12,363 nucleotides of DNA, taken from the NCBI GenBank assembly GCA_023432025.1, contig JAEYVE010000230.1, positions 1-12,363 of the forward strand, read 5' to 3'. This stretch comes from Pseudomonadota bacterium (GTDB lineage: Bacteria; Myxococcota_A; Polyangia; Polyangiales; Polyangiaceae). The notes under the pieces are model-generated. The model did no database searches. It worked only from the letters and a program-made list of their open reading frames with translations, and was not told where the DNA came from. Below are positions 1 through 6,875 of this stretch, piece by piece (position 1 is the first letter of the stretch; each line of letters begins with the position of its first letter). A program made the position numbers and the translations under genes.

Positions 1-115
1 AGCCGCCCGTGTTGCCCCCGTTGTCCCCGTCATCGTCGTCCGAGCTACACGCCGCCAGAGAGGCGAACGTCAGGGAAAGGGCGAGGAGGGCGGAGAGCTG
101 GCGCGTCTTGTACAT
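1..115 (-). CDS. Lipoprotein, N-terminal part only (cut by window edge)
   Basis: The minus strand opens with ATG at 115 and stays open to the window edge, giving 38 residues. Residues 1-23 are a textbook type II signal peptide: positive start (MYKTRQ), hydrophobic core rich in Leu and Ala, and lipobox LAAC with the lipidated Cys at 23. Ser follows at +2, which in E. coli rules would favour sorting to the outer membrane. After the Cys comes a low-complexity stretch (SSDDDDGDNGGNTGG) of the Asp/Gly/Asn type often seen as a linker in myxobacterial surface lipoproteins. The functional domain lies outside the window, so no role can be given. No good Shine-Dalgarno precedes the ATG; an in-frame TTG at 127 is a weaker alternative. 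It is divergent from the hydrolase at 234. Confidence 0.75.
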   Translation of the reverse strand, partial: MYKTRQLSALLALSLTFASLAACSSDDDDGDNGGNTGG

Positions 116-233
116 GGGGGAAGCCAATCACGAATGTCGCTGGGTGTCAGCAATCACTAAGGCGTAGGCTAACCCGTTTGAGCCCGTGGCTTCTATTTGA
201 CGAAGCGGGACCCGATGGGTCACATCCTCGCCG

Positions 234-1244
234 ATGAAGCTCGGAGCAGAGGGCCGTCCCCCCGGGACCTTCGCCGAACGAGAAGGGAATACGCGTCTTT
301 CGACCCGGACGCGCGTTGGGGGGCATGTTTCCACCCTGGCTCCTTTCTTGTGGCGCCGCTTCTTTCCACCGGGGCGACCCCAAACCGTGCGCTGGACGAC
401 GACCGTCGTGGACCCCTCGCTGGGAAATGTGCGCCTGAGCGGACAGGTACGAGCGAGCGAAGGTGACGAGTTGCTCGTGGTGCTGCATGGCCTCGGCGGC
501 TCCACGAGCAGCGGCTACATGGGGCTGGCGCTCACGGCGGCCGAGGTCGCCGGTGTGTCGTGTTTGCTTCTCAACGTGCGCGGAGCGGATCTCTCCGGCG
601 AAGACATTTCTCACGCGGGCCTCACCGACGACATCCATGGCGCGCTCACGAGCCCCGCGTTCGCCGGCTATCGAAGGATCTACTTGCTGGGCTACTCGCT
701 GGGCGGCCACCTGGCGCTCGCGTACGGCTTGGGCGCGGCAGACCCACGGGTGAAGTCGGTGGCGGCGTTGTGCTCACCGCTCGACCTTCGAGAGGCGGCT
801 ACCTCGTTCGACGGCCCTCGATTCAGCGTCTACCGAAAGCACGTGCTGCGCGGCCTCACGGACATCTATGGCGCGACCCACGCGCGGCGTGGCGGGCCGC
901 TCGACATCGCGGACGCACTACGAATTCGGCGACTGCGCGACTGGGACGAACGCATCGTCGCTCCGCGCTTCGGGTTCGTGGACGCGGCTGACTACTACGA
1001 GCGCGCGAGCGCGGGAGCGCGTCTCCGCGAGCTGTCCATTCCCGCGCTTTACGTGGGCGCGCTGGGGGACCCGATGGTGCCTGCGAGCACGGTGCGTGGG
1101 TGTTTGGCCGCGGCTCGGGGAGCTGTCGACGTGCGCTGGTCCGAGCGCGGTGGTCACCTGGGATTCCCTTCGAACCTGAACCTGGGTTTGCCCGGACCTT
1201 TGGGCCTCGAGGCGCAAGTGCTGGCCTGGCTTCGCGCGCAATAG
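234..1244 (+). CDS. Alpha/beta-fold hydrolase, YheT-like
   Basis: This is a 336-residue predicted serine hydrolase. The N-terminal GGHVSTLAPFLWRR (29-42) resembles the GGHxQTLxP signature of YheT-type hydrolases (COG0429). HGLGG (85-89) would form the oxyanion region, GYSLGGH (153-159) is the nucleophile elbow with Ser155, Asp279 (GDPMVP) is the likely acid and His308 (RGGHLGF) the base, so the triad looks intact. No signal peptide is seen, so it is probably cytoplasmic. YheT relatives are esterases or lipases of mostly unknown natural substrate, and I cannot name one here. The ATG at 234 is the first start after an in-frame stop at 198-200; its ribosome binding site is weak. The next gene is a same-strand acyltransferase 133 nt away, so co-transcription is possible. 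Confidence 0.85.
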   Translation: MKLGAEGRPPGTFAEREGNTRLSTRTRVGGHVSTLAPFLWRRFFPPGRPQTVRWTTTVVDPSLGNVRLSGQVRASEGDELLVVLHGLGGSTSSGYMGLALTAAEVAGVSCLLLNVRGADLSGEDISHAGLTDDIHGALTSPAFAGYRRIYLLGYSLGGHLALAYGLGAADPRVKSVAALCSPLDLREAATSFDGPRFSVYRKHVLRGLTDIYGATHARRGGPLDIADALRIRRLRDWDERIVAPRFGFVDAADYYERASAGARLRELSIPALYVGALGDPMVPASTVRGCLAAARGAVDVRWSERGGHLGFPSNLNLGLPGPLGLEAQVLAWLRAQ

Positions 1245-1274
1245 GTCGGGGATCCGGCGATAGCGCGTCGCTTC

Positions 1275-1303
1275 GACGTCCCCGTGTCCCGGAGTGGGAC
1301 GTC
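1275..1303 (+). promoter_or_regulatory. Inverted repeat between hydrolase and acyltransferase
   Basis: GACGTCCC (1275-1282) and GGGACGTC (1296-1303) are perfect 8-bp inverted arms around a 13-nt loop. Each arm also contains the self-palindrome GACGTC, so the unit could be a paired protein-binding site rather than an RNA hairpin. No T-run follows, so it is not a typical intrinsic terminator. It lies 31 nt after the hydrolase stop, upstream of the acyltransferase. Function is inferred only from position and symmetry. Confidence 0.35.
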
Positions 1304-1377
1304 CCGTGGCGACGAACGACGGGAGCCGTTCGAGAGGGGCGCTCGTCACCTCGGGATTGGAGCGAGTCAGCGCGGCG

Positions 1378-2451
1378 ATGCACGGCTCCACCATCGACCA
1401 CCGGGAGTTCCTGGCGCGGCGGCACTTCGCCTCGCTGGATGGCTTGCGCGGCCTGGCGATCATCGCGGTCGTTTGGCACCACGCGGCGTCGGACGCATAC
1501 CCCGATATCCCACTCGCCCAACACGGCGAGTACGGCGTGGCGTTGTTCTTCGTCATCAGCGGGTTTCTCATCACCACCCTCCTCGTTCGGGAAAAGGAGC
1601 GGTACGGAGACATCTCGCTGAGCGCGTTCTACGCGCGGCGTGCTCTGCGCATTTTCCCGCTCTACTACGCGGTGCTCGTCGTTTATGCGGCGCTGGTGTG
1701 GCTGACGGAACGTGACACGGGCGTGGGCGCGCAGTTTTGGGAAAATCTGCCGTACTTCGCGACCTACACGAACAACTACTTCGTCACGAGCGGCGACCGG
1801 GTCATCTTTTACTTTGCTTGGTCGCTGGCGGCGGAGGAGCAGTTTTATTTGGTGTGGCCGTTCCTCGAGAAGCGCTTGCGGCGCAGCGTCGCCTTGGGGC
1901 TGCTTTTGGTGGTGCTATTCGTGACCATCGTGGAGCGCGAAGCGCTCCTCGAGGGGCTCTCGCCGAAGAGCGGCTGGTCCTTCGTCGTGTCGCGCTTCGC
2001 TACGCCGATTTTCCTGGGCGTGGTGAGCGCGCACTTGCTGCACGACAAGCACAACTACGAGCTGCTCGCGCGCTTCCTGGGGCGACCCTCCGCGGTGTGG
2101 GTCGTCGCGGCCCTCGCGCTCTTGGTGCTGTCTCTGGAGGGCGTGCCCATGACGGTCATCCACGTGCTGTTCGCGGCCCTGCTCGTGGCTTCGGTGATGC
2201 GGCCCCGTCACGGCCTGTCCTGGTTGTTCGAGAGCCGAGTGCTCACCCGCATCGGCTTGGTCAGCTACGGGGTGTACCTCTTTCACATGCTCTGCTTGAA
2301 CGGCGCGCGACGTTGCCTGGCGTGGGCCTCCGTCGACCAGCCCGCCCTGGTCTTCGCGGTGACTTTGGGCTTGGCCTACGGCGTGGCGGTGCTCAGCCAC
2401 CGCTACTTCGAGGGCTGGTTCATGCGGAGAAAAGGGCGCTTCGCCCGCTGA
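1378..2451 (+). CDS. Membrane O-acyltransferase, acyltransferase-3 family (OafA/YrhL type)
   Basis: This is a 357-residue polytopic membrane protein. Visible family signatures are LDGLRGLAI (20-28) followed by WHHA (33-36) with the likely catalytic His, FFVISGF (57-63), FYARRALRIFPLYY (84-97), WSLAAEEQFYLVWP (148-161), and SYGVYLFH near the C-terminus. About ten hydrophobic segments are apparent. Family members move acyl groups, usually acetyl, onto sugars of O-antigen, peptidoglycan, exopolysaccharide or secondary metabolites; the acceptor here is unknown. I prefer the ATG at 1378 because the conserved domain begins soon after it. In-frame GTG codons at 1294 and 1306 would add 28 or 24 low-complexity residues, and the first lies inside the upstream inverted repeat. 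A GGAG sits rather far upstream (about 15 nt). It may be co-transcribed with the hydrolase; the substrates may or may not be linked. Confidence 0.88.
   Translation: MHGSTIDHREFLARRHFASLDGLRGLAIIAVVWHHAASDAYPDIPLAQHGEYGVALFFVISGFLITTLLVREKERYGDISLSAFYARRALRIFPLYYAVLVVYAALVWLTERDTGVGAQFWENLPYFATYTNNYFVTSGDRVIFYFAWSLAAEEQFYLVWPFLEKRLRRSVALGLLLVVLFVTIVEREALLEGLSPKSGWSFVVSRFATPIFLGVVSAHLLHDKHNYELLARFLGRPSAVWVVAALALLVLSLEGVPMTVIHVLFAALLVASVMRPRHGLSWLFESRVLTRIGLVSYGVYLFHMLCLNGARRCLAWASVDQPALVFAVTLGLAYGVAVLSHRYFEGWFMRRKGRFAR
2430..2446 (-). terminator. Intrinsic terminator of the methyltransferase gene
   Basis: On the minus strand, GGGCG-AAG-CGCCC followed at once by TTTT forms a short G/C-rich hairpin with a T-run, 15 nt beyond the stop codon of the methyltransferase gene. 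It lies inside the last codons of the convergent acyltransferase gene, so the same DNA codes on one strand and probably terminates on the other. The stem has only 5 bp, so efficiency is uncertain. The plus strand has no T-run after it. Confidence 0.5.
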
Positions 2452-2461
2452 CGCTCCGTCA

Positions 2462-3736
2462 CTAGCGACGCTTCTGCGGACGCAAGATCGCGACGTGCTC
2501 GCGCCGCGCTCGCTCTGCGAAGGCGCGCTCCGCGCCATGCAAGAACAACGGGCGCGGCTGTGACGCCAGCGCCACGACCTCGAGGCCGTTCTTGCCCGCG
2601 GTGCGCTGAAGCTCGACGTCTGCGTGCAAGGCCTTGCGCTCGACCACGGAGTCCGCAACGACGACCACCGCTCGCCCGTCCGGCGTGAGCACGCGCCGCA
2701 TTTCACGCAGCGCGGCGCCCATTTCGTCCTGCCAACGCCGTGAGGCGCCGAGCAGACCGAGGCGTTTGTATTCGCGTCGAGCGCCGATTTCGAGCCGTGC
2801 CAATGGATCCGGGCTCAAGCCGAGCCAACGAATGCGGTGCAAGTGGTGATCCAAATAATCGTAAACGCCGGGGTAAGGGGGCGAGGTGACGATCAGGTTC
2901 ACGCTGCGGGGCGGCACCTGATGGAGCTCGCGCGCATCGGCTTGAGCCACCTCGGCCTTCGGCGCGCGCATCGGCACGCGCGCGGCGTAGTCGGTGAGGC
3001 GCTCGACCAGCTCCTCGATCTTTTGCGTGAAGAGCTTGATGGCGAAGCCGCCCGGGAGGCGACGAGGTGCTTTGCGACGCGTCGTGTCGCCCTCGGAGTG
3101 CGCCAGCTTGGTGAGCGTCGAAGAAATGACGAGCCGGAGCGCGCGCCGCACGTCGCCGCCGCGCAGCTGGTCCACCCCGTGGCTCAAGCTGTCCAGCTCG
3201 AGAAGGATATGAATGGGATAGCGCTCCCGATCTTCAGGCGGATAGAGCCGCGTCGGCGGGGCTTTGCCCAAGCGCCGTTCGTCGGCCACTTCGGCGATGT
3301 TGGCCGCGGCCTTCGTCAGATCTGTGGCAAACTTCTCCGTCATGCCGCGCGTCTTGAGCCACGTGAGCTCGACGGCGAGCGGATTCAGATCCGAGCCCCA
3401 TGCGCGGCGCCCGAGCGCGCGCGCCTCGACGAGCACCGTGCCGCTCCCGCAAAACGGATCCAGCACGGTGTCGCCCACGCCGCTGAGTCCGGCTATCAAA
3501 CCGCGCGCCGTGAGCGGATGAAGACGAGCCGGGTAGCTGTGAAAGCCGTGAACGTCGGCCATCACCTCTTCTTCGTCGGCGGAGACGGCGAGCGCGCGGC
3601 GCAAAGCCTCCTGCTCTTCGGCGGTGCCGCCGACGAGCTCCACCTTGCCGCCGACGTGGCTCAGCGCACGTCGTTCGCGCCTCGGCGGTGGAGGGGCGAC
3701 TGGAGCGGGCGGCTTGGGGCGGGAAGGACCTGGCAC
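2462..3736 (-). CDS. SAM-dependent methyltransferase, probable DNA amino-methyltransferase (orphan)
   Basis: This protein has 424 residues. Motif I is DPFCGSGT (93-100), followed by SDLNP (115-119) where the SAM ribose is normally bound. Motif IV is TSPPY (284-288), the catalytic type of amino-methyltransferases acting on exocyclic amines (N4-cytosine or N6-adenine); a TSPPY form is more frequent among N4-cytosine enzymes. HSYPARLHP (66-74) just before motif I resembles motif X. About 185 residues separate motifs I and IV, and this segment could hold target recognition. Residues 1-25 are Pro/Arg-rich and probably disordered. RNA methylases (TRM11-like) share parts of this signature, so the nucleic acid target is not certain. 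No restriction nuclease is adjacent, so it is an orphan. The GTG at 3736 is the only start before an in-frame TGA upstream, with a weak GAGG 13 nt away. It is separated from leuD by a terminator. Confidence 0.8.
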   Translation of the reverse strand: MPGPSRPKPPAPVAPPPPRRERRALSHVGGKVELVGGTAEEQEALRRALAVSADEEEVMADVHGFHSYPARLHPLTARGLIAGLSGVGDTVLDPFCGSGTVLVEARALGRRAWGSDLNPLAVELTWLKTRGMTEKFATDLTKAAANIAEVADERRLGKAPPTRLYPPEDRERYPIHILLELDSLSHGVDQLRGGDVRRALRLVISSTLTKLAHSEGDTTRRKAPRRLPGGFAIKLFTQKIEELVERLTDYAARVPMRAPKAEVAQADARELHQVPPRSVNLIVTSPPYPGVYDYLDHHLHRIRWLGLSPDPLARLEIGARREYKRLGLLGASRRWQDEMGAALREMRRVLTPDGRAVVVVADSVVERKALHADVELQRTAGKNGLEVVALASQPRPLFLHGAERAFAERARREHVAILRPQKRR

Positions 3737-3827
3737 GCCCGGAGCATGGCCTCATGGGTCCGCGAGACAAGCAGTTTCGTCCCGGACCGCTCGGCTACGA
3801 GCACGGGTGCCGCTCGCGTCGACCACG

Positions 3828-3877
3828 AAAACGCGCACACCCCGCGGGCGCCTCGCGACGCCGACGGGGTGTGTGCG
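3828..3877 (-). terminator. Intrinsic terminator after leuD
   Basis: Reading the minus strand, arm 3877-3866 (CGCACACACCCC) pairs with arm 3843-3832 (GGGGTGTGCGCG) over 12 bp including one G-T wobble, with a 22-nt G/C-rich loop, and TTTT follows at 3831-3828. It starts 14 nt after the leuD stop codon and so should end the marR-leuC-leuD transcript before the methyltransferase gene. Confidence 0.75.
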
Positions 3878-3891
3878 CTCTCGGTACGCGC

Positions 3892-4503
3892 TCAGGCGTA
3901 GCCGTTGATGTAGGGCAGGCGCGCCGCGGTCGCTTGAATTTCTGCCTTGGCGCTCAAGAGTTCGACGGTGGAGTCCCACGTGCCTTCCAAGAAGACCTTG
4001 CGTGGTCCGTCGGGGATGGACAGCGGAAAGCTCGCGCCCCCGACGCTCACCGTTTTGTCTTCGAGGTTCACCGTGACTACGGCCTCGGGGGTCGCCTCCA
4101 CGGCGCTCATCAGCTGCTCGATGACGCCTGCCTCCACCGTGGGGCAGGGGATGCCGAGCGCCTGACAATTGCCGTAGAAGATTTCGGCGAACGACTCGCC
4201 GACGATGACCTGAATGCCCTCGCCCCAACGAGCGATCGACTGGGGCGCATGCTCTCGGCTCGAGCCGCAGCCGAAGTTTTCGTTGACGAGCAGGACGCGT
4301 GCTCCTGCGAAGCGCGCGTCGTCGAAGGGATGCGTCTTGCCCTGCTCCTTCAGCTGGGAGCGGTCGTCTTCGAAGGCGTGCTCTCCGAGACCGTCGAAGG
4401 TGACGGTCTTCAGAAAGCGCGCGGGGATGATGCGATCCGTGTCGATGTCGTTACCGCGCACGGGGATGGCCCGGCCGGAGAGAACTGTTCGCTTCGTATC
4501 CAT
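3892..4503 (-). CDS. leuD: 3-isopropylmalate dehydratase, small subunit
   Basis: This is the small (swivel-domain) subunit of isopropylmalate isomerase, which with LeuC converts 2-isopropylmalate to 3-isopropylmalate in leucine synthesis in the cytoplasm. The 203-residue length is normal. Diagnostic motifs are NDIDTDRIIPARFL (18-31) and NFGCGSSREHAP (76-87), the substrate-recognition loop region of the swivel domain; the C-terminal ARLPYINGYA completes the fold. The ATG at 4503 has an AAAGGAA-type ribosome binding site. It lies 33 nt behind leuC and is clearly in the same operon. Nothing is truncated. Confidence 0.97.
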   Translation of the reverse strand: MDTKRTVLSGRAIPVRGNDIDTDRIIPARFLKTVTFDGLGEHAFEDDRSQLKEQGKTHPFDDARFAGARVLLVNENFGCGSSREHAPQSIARWGEGIQVIVGESFAEIFYGNCQALGIPCPTVEAGVIEQLMSAVEATPEAVVTVNLEDKTVSVGGASFPLSIPDGPRKVFLEGTWDSTVELLSAKAEIQATAARLPYINGYA

Positions 4504-4536
4504 GGTGTCCGAATTCCTTTCGCGGGTGCTGAGCGC

Positions 4537-5952
4537 TCAGCTCACGCCGAAGACCTCGCGGGCGTCGACGATCTCGCCGCGGATGGCGGCGGCGGCCACC
4601 ATTGCGGGGCTCATGAGCAGGGTGCGTCCGGTGGACGAGCCCTGGCGACCTTTGAAGTTGCGGTTCGAGCTCGAGGCGCACAGCTCGCGCCCCTTGAGCT
4701 TGTCGGGGTTCATGGCCAGGCACATGGAGCACCCGGGCTCACGGAACTCGAAGCCGGCAGCCTCCAGCTTTTTGTCGTAGCCGAGCGCCACGGCGTCGCG
4801 CTTGACCTGATGAGAGCCGGGGACGACGAGCGCGCGCACGCCCTCTTTGACCTTCAGGTCCTTGCCCTCGAGCAGCCGCACCACCTCTTCGATGTCGGAG
4901 AGGCGACCGTTGGTGCACGAGCCGATGAACGCAACGTCCACCTTGGTGCCGGCGATCTTCTGGCCCGGCTGGAGCGACATGTAGCGGTAGGCCTCCTCCA
5001 CCGTACCGCGTTCGCTCGGCTCGACCTGCTCGAGCGTCGGCACCGTGCCGCCCACCGAGATGGACTGGCCGGGGGTGATGCCCCACGTAACGACCGGCTC
5101 GATATCGGCTGCGTCGTACTTCACGACGTCCGCGTACTCCGCGTCGGGATCGCTGCGCAGCGAGTCCCAATCCGCGATCGCGCGCTCCCAAGCGTCGCCC
5201 TTCGGCGCGTACTCGCGACCCTTCAGGTACTCGTACGTCTTCTGGTCGGGCTGCACGTAGCCACAGCGCGCGCCTCCCTCGATGCTCATGTTGCAGACGG
5301 TCATGCGCTCGTCCATCGACATGGCGTCGAACACGTCTCCGGCGTACTCGTACGCGAAGCCCACGCCGCCCTTCACGCCCAGCTTTTGGATGATGTAGAG
5401 GATGACGTCCTTGGCGTACACGCCGGGCCGCAGCTTGCCGTTCACCTCGATGCGGCGCACGCCCAGCTTGTCCATGGACAACGTCTGCGTGCCGAGCACG
5501 TCACGCACCTGGCTGGTACCGATGCCGAAGGCGAGCGCGCCGAACGCGCCGTGCGTGGACGTGTGCGAGTCTCCGCAGCAAATGGTCATGCCGGGCTGCG
5601 TGAGGCCGCGCTCGGGGCCCACCACGTGCACGATGCCCTGCTCGCCCTTTTCGGGAGCGAAGAGGCGCACTCCGTGGCGACGAGCGTTGCCCTCGAGGTG
5701 CTGCATCATCTGCTCGGCCATGTCGTCCTTGTACGGACGCAGCTGCGAGGTCGTGGGAATGATGTGATCGACCGTGGCAAAGGTCCGGTCGGGGAACATG
5801 ACCGGAAGACCGCTCTCCTCCAGCATGGCGAAAGCCTGCGGGGAAGTGACCTCGTGAACGAGGTGCAGCCCCATGAACAGCTGATATTGACCGCTCGGCA
5901 ACTTGCGAACGGCGTGCCTATCGAAGACCTTGTCGTACAGGCTCTTGCCCAT
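4537..5952 (-). CDS. leuC: 3-isopropylmalate dehydratase, large subunit
   Basis: This is the catalytic aconitase-family subunit carrying the [4Fe-4S] cluster; with LeuD it isomerises isopropylmalate in leucine synthesis. The 471 residues match the normal length. The three cluster cysteines are visible as C346 (FIGSCTNGR) and C408 and C411 (PGCSMCLAMNPD). Other hallmarks are HLVHEVTSPQAF (30-41), CCGDSHTSTHGAFGALAFGIG (split here as CGDSH 126-130 and GAFGALAFGIG 135-145) and SNRNFKGRQG (429-438). I chose ATG 5952 because an AAAGGAG lies 10 nt upstream and MGKSLYDKVFD matches LeuC N-termini. The ribosome binding site lies inside the last codons of the MarR gene, whose stop is only 7 nt before this start, so translation is probably coupled. 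Confidence 0.97.
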   Translation of the reverse strand: MGKSLYDKVFDRHAVRKLPSGQYQLFMGLHLVHEVTSPQAFAMLEESGLPVMFPDRTFATVDHIIPTTSQLRPYKDDMAEQMMQHLEGNARRHGVRLFAPEKGEQGIVHVVGPERGLTQPGMTICCGDSHTSTHGAFGALAFGIGTSQVRDVLGTQTLSMDKLGVRRIEVNGKLRPGVYAKDVILYIIQKLGVKGGVGFAYEYAGDVFDAMSMDERMTVCNMSIEGGARCGYVQPDQKTYEYLKGREYAPKGDAWERAIADWDSLRSDPDAEYADVVKYDAADIEPVVTWGITPGQSISVGGTVPTLEQVEPSERGTVEEAYRYMSLQPGQKIAGTKVDVAFIGSCTNGRLSDIEEVVRLLEGKDLKVKEGVRALVVPGSHQVKRDAVALGYDKKLEAAGFEFREPGCSMCLAMNPDKLKGRELCASSSNRNFKGRQGSSTGRTLLMSPAMVAAAAIRGEIVDAREVFGVS

Positions 5953-5959
5953 GTCTCGT

Positions 5960-6526
5960 TTACTCCTTTGCACTCGGACGACGCGCGGCCCTGGCCTTGC
6001 GCTCCGGTGATTCGTTTTTGGGGTGGACGATCTTCGGCGGGGAAGACTTGCGGGCCGGCGCGTTCCCCGCCGTCGCCGTCTGGTGCCGCTCCACGAGCGC
6101 GTTGAGGCGGTCCGCCAACACGCTGCCGAAGCCGACGAAGCCGTCGAGCTCTGCCGGTTCGAACGGTAGCCACACTCGCTCGATGGCCTCGGCGCGGCTC
6201 TCTCGCAAACCTTCGATGACCCGCCGACCGCGCGTGGTCAAGGCGTAGTCTCGGTGCCTCGCGTCACCCGCCGCGACGCGCACGCTGACGAAGCCTTTGT
6301 CCACGAGCTGACGAATGATCTTGCTCACTGCGGCGGCGCTCGAGGCCCGCTTCTGCGCGAACATCGTGGGCATGAAGTGGTCGGTGCTGATTTCCTCCAG
6401 CACCTCCCACTGTTGGTCCGTGAGCCCTGCCCCGGCCGCCAGCTGCTCGCGCCGCTGCCGGAAGAGCTCGGCGAGACGCCCGAGCACTTCGATGGCTCGG
6501 TGCACGCGGCCTTCGTGCTGGGGCAT
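5960..6526 (-). CDS. MarR-family transcriptional regulator heading the leuCD operon
   Basis: The product has 188 residues from ATG 6526 (191 from an in-frame GTG at 6535; neither has a clear Shine-Dalgarno). The middle is a winged helix-turn-helix: GLTDQQWEVLEEIS (34-47), a putative recognition helix around SSAAAVSKIIRQLVDKGFV (62-80), and a wing with GDARHRDYALTTRG (87-100). Helices before and after would form the dimer interface. MarR proteins bind palindromes as dimers and often respond to small ligands; no ligand can be read from the sequence. The last 35 or so residues (about 154-188) form an unusual Lys/Arg/Pro/Ser-rich, probably disordered tail beyond the typical length. The gene ends 7 nt before leuC, so the regulator is first in the leucine operon. 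A palindrome just upstream suggests autoregulation. Confidence 0.9.
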   Translation of the reverse strand: MPQHEGRVHRAIEVLGRLAELFRQRREQLAAGAGLTDQQWEVLEEISTDHFMPTMFAQKRASSAAAVSKIIRQLVDKGFVSVRVAAGDARHRDYALTTRGRRVIEGLRESRAEAIERVWLPFEPAELDGFVGFGSVLADRLNALVERHQTATAGNAPARKSSPPKIVHPKNESPERKARAARRPSAKE

Positions 6527-6545
6527 GGTGAACACGTATCAATAG

Positions 6546-6559
6546 TTAACCCAGGTTAA
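6546..6559 (-). promoter_or_regulatory. Palindrome, candidate operator for the MarR-family regulator
   Basis: TTAACC-CA-GGTTAA is a 14-bp palindrome with perfect 6-bp arms, 19 nt upstream of ATG 6526 and 10 nt upstream of GTG 6535 of the divergently read regulator gene. It is AT-rich against a GC-rich background. On the minus strand a TTGCCA (6572-6567) lies just upstream and could be a -35 element whose spacer would contain the palindrome, but the matching -10 is poor. MarR dimers typically bind such short palindromes overlapping their own promoter, so an autoregulatory operator is a reasonable inference. Confidence 0.5.
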
Positions 6560-6875
6560 GCTTCTTGGCAAGATCGTCCGTGCAAGGCCGGCGGAGCGGC
6601 ACCCGTCATTTCGACGAACGCTGGCAAACCCGCGGGGGTCGTTCCATGGACCTGACAAATTGCCCATAACGCTGCAGGCGCCTCCCTCGGCGCTGCCGTC
6701 CGAAGGCCTTGCGAAACACTCAGAGGCCGAGTGATCGTGGGTGGCACTAAAATGCACGAGCCGAGGGAATACGTTGGAAGCGGTAAGAACGCCCTCTGCT
6801 ACCATCGACTGCACCCACCAGCCAGGCGTTCGGCCGGCAGTCTCAGTTGACCGAGCGTGTGCTCGCAGGACCACC
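6560..6875. other. Divergent intergenic region between marR-leuCD and the VWA gene
   Basis: This stretch of about 315 nt separates two divergent transcription units and should hold both promoters. I see no credible gene. On the plus strand, TGCTACCAT at 6797-6805 resembles an extended -10 element for the VWA gene, but no -35 lies at proper spacing. A small hairpin CGAGC-GTGT-GCTCG (6852-6865) sits next to the CAGGA ribosome binding site (6866-6870) of the VWA gene and could affect its translation. A TGGCAC...TGCA string at 6742-6756 looks like a sigma-54 site, but the spacing is one base short. Confidence 0.4.

Noticed and set aside
1294..1377. Upstream GTG starts for the first acyltransferase
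   Set aside because: The 1294 codon lies in the loop of the inverted repeat with almost no room for a ribosome binding site; the added residues show no family similarity.
5953..5973. Upstream GTG start for leuC
   Set aside because: The extra seven codons consist of the ribosome binding site of the ATG at 5952 and overlap the MarR gene end; LeuC proteins normally begin at MGK/MAK.
3688..6105. An 805-codon open frame on the plus strand across leuD and leuC
   Set aside because: It lies fully antisense to two unmistakable genes with normal start sites and motifs. Long antisense frames are common opposite high-GC genes, and the product shows no recognisable domain.
6742..6756. Sigma-54-like promoter TGGCAC...TGCA
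   Set aside because: The GG and GC elements are one base closer than the strict spacing needed by sigma-54, and no activator gene is nearby.
6741..6875. N-terminal extension of the VWA protein to a GTG at 6741
   Set aside because: It would place 45 residues before a clear lipoprotein signal peptide, while ATG 6876 has its own ribosome binding site.
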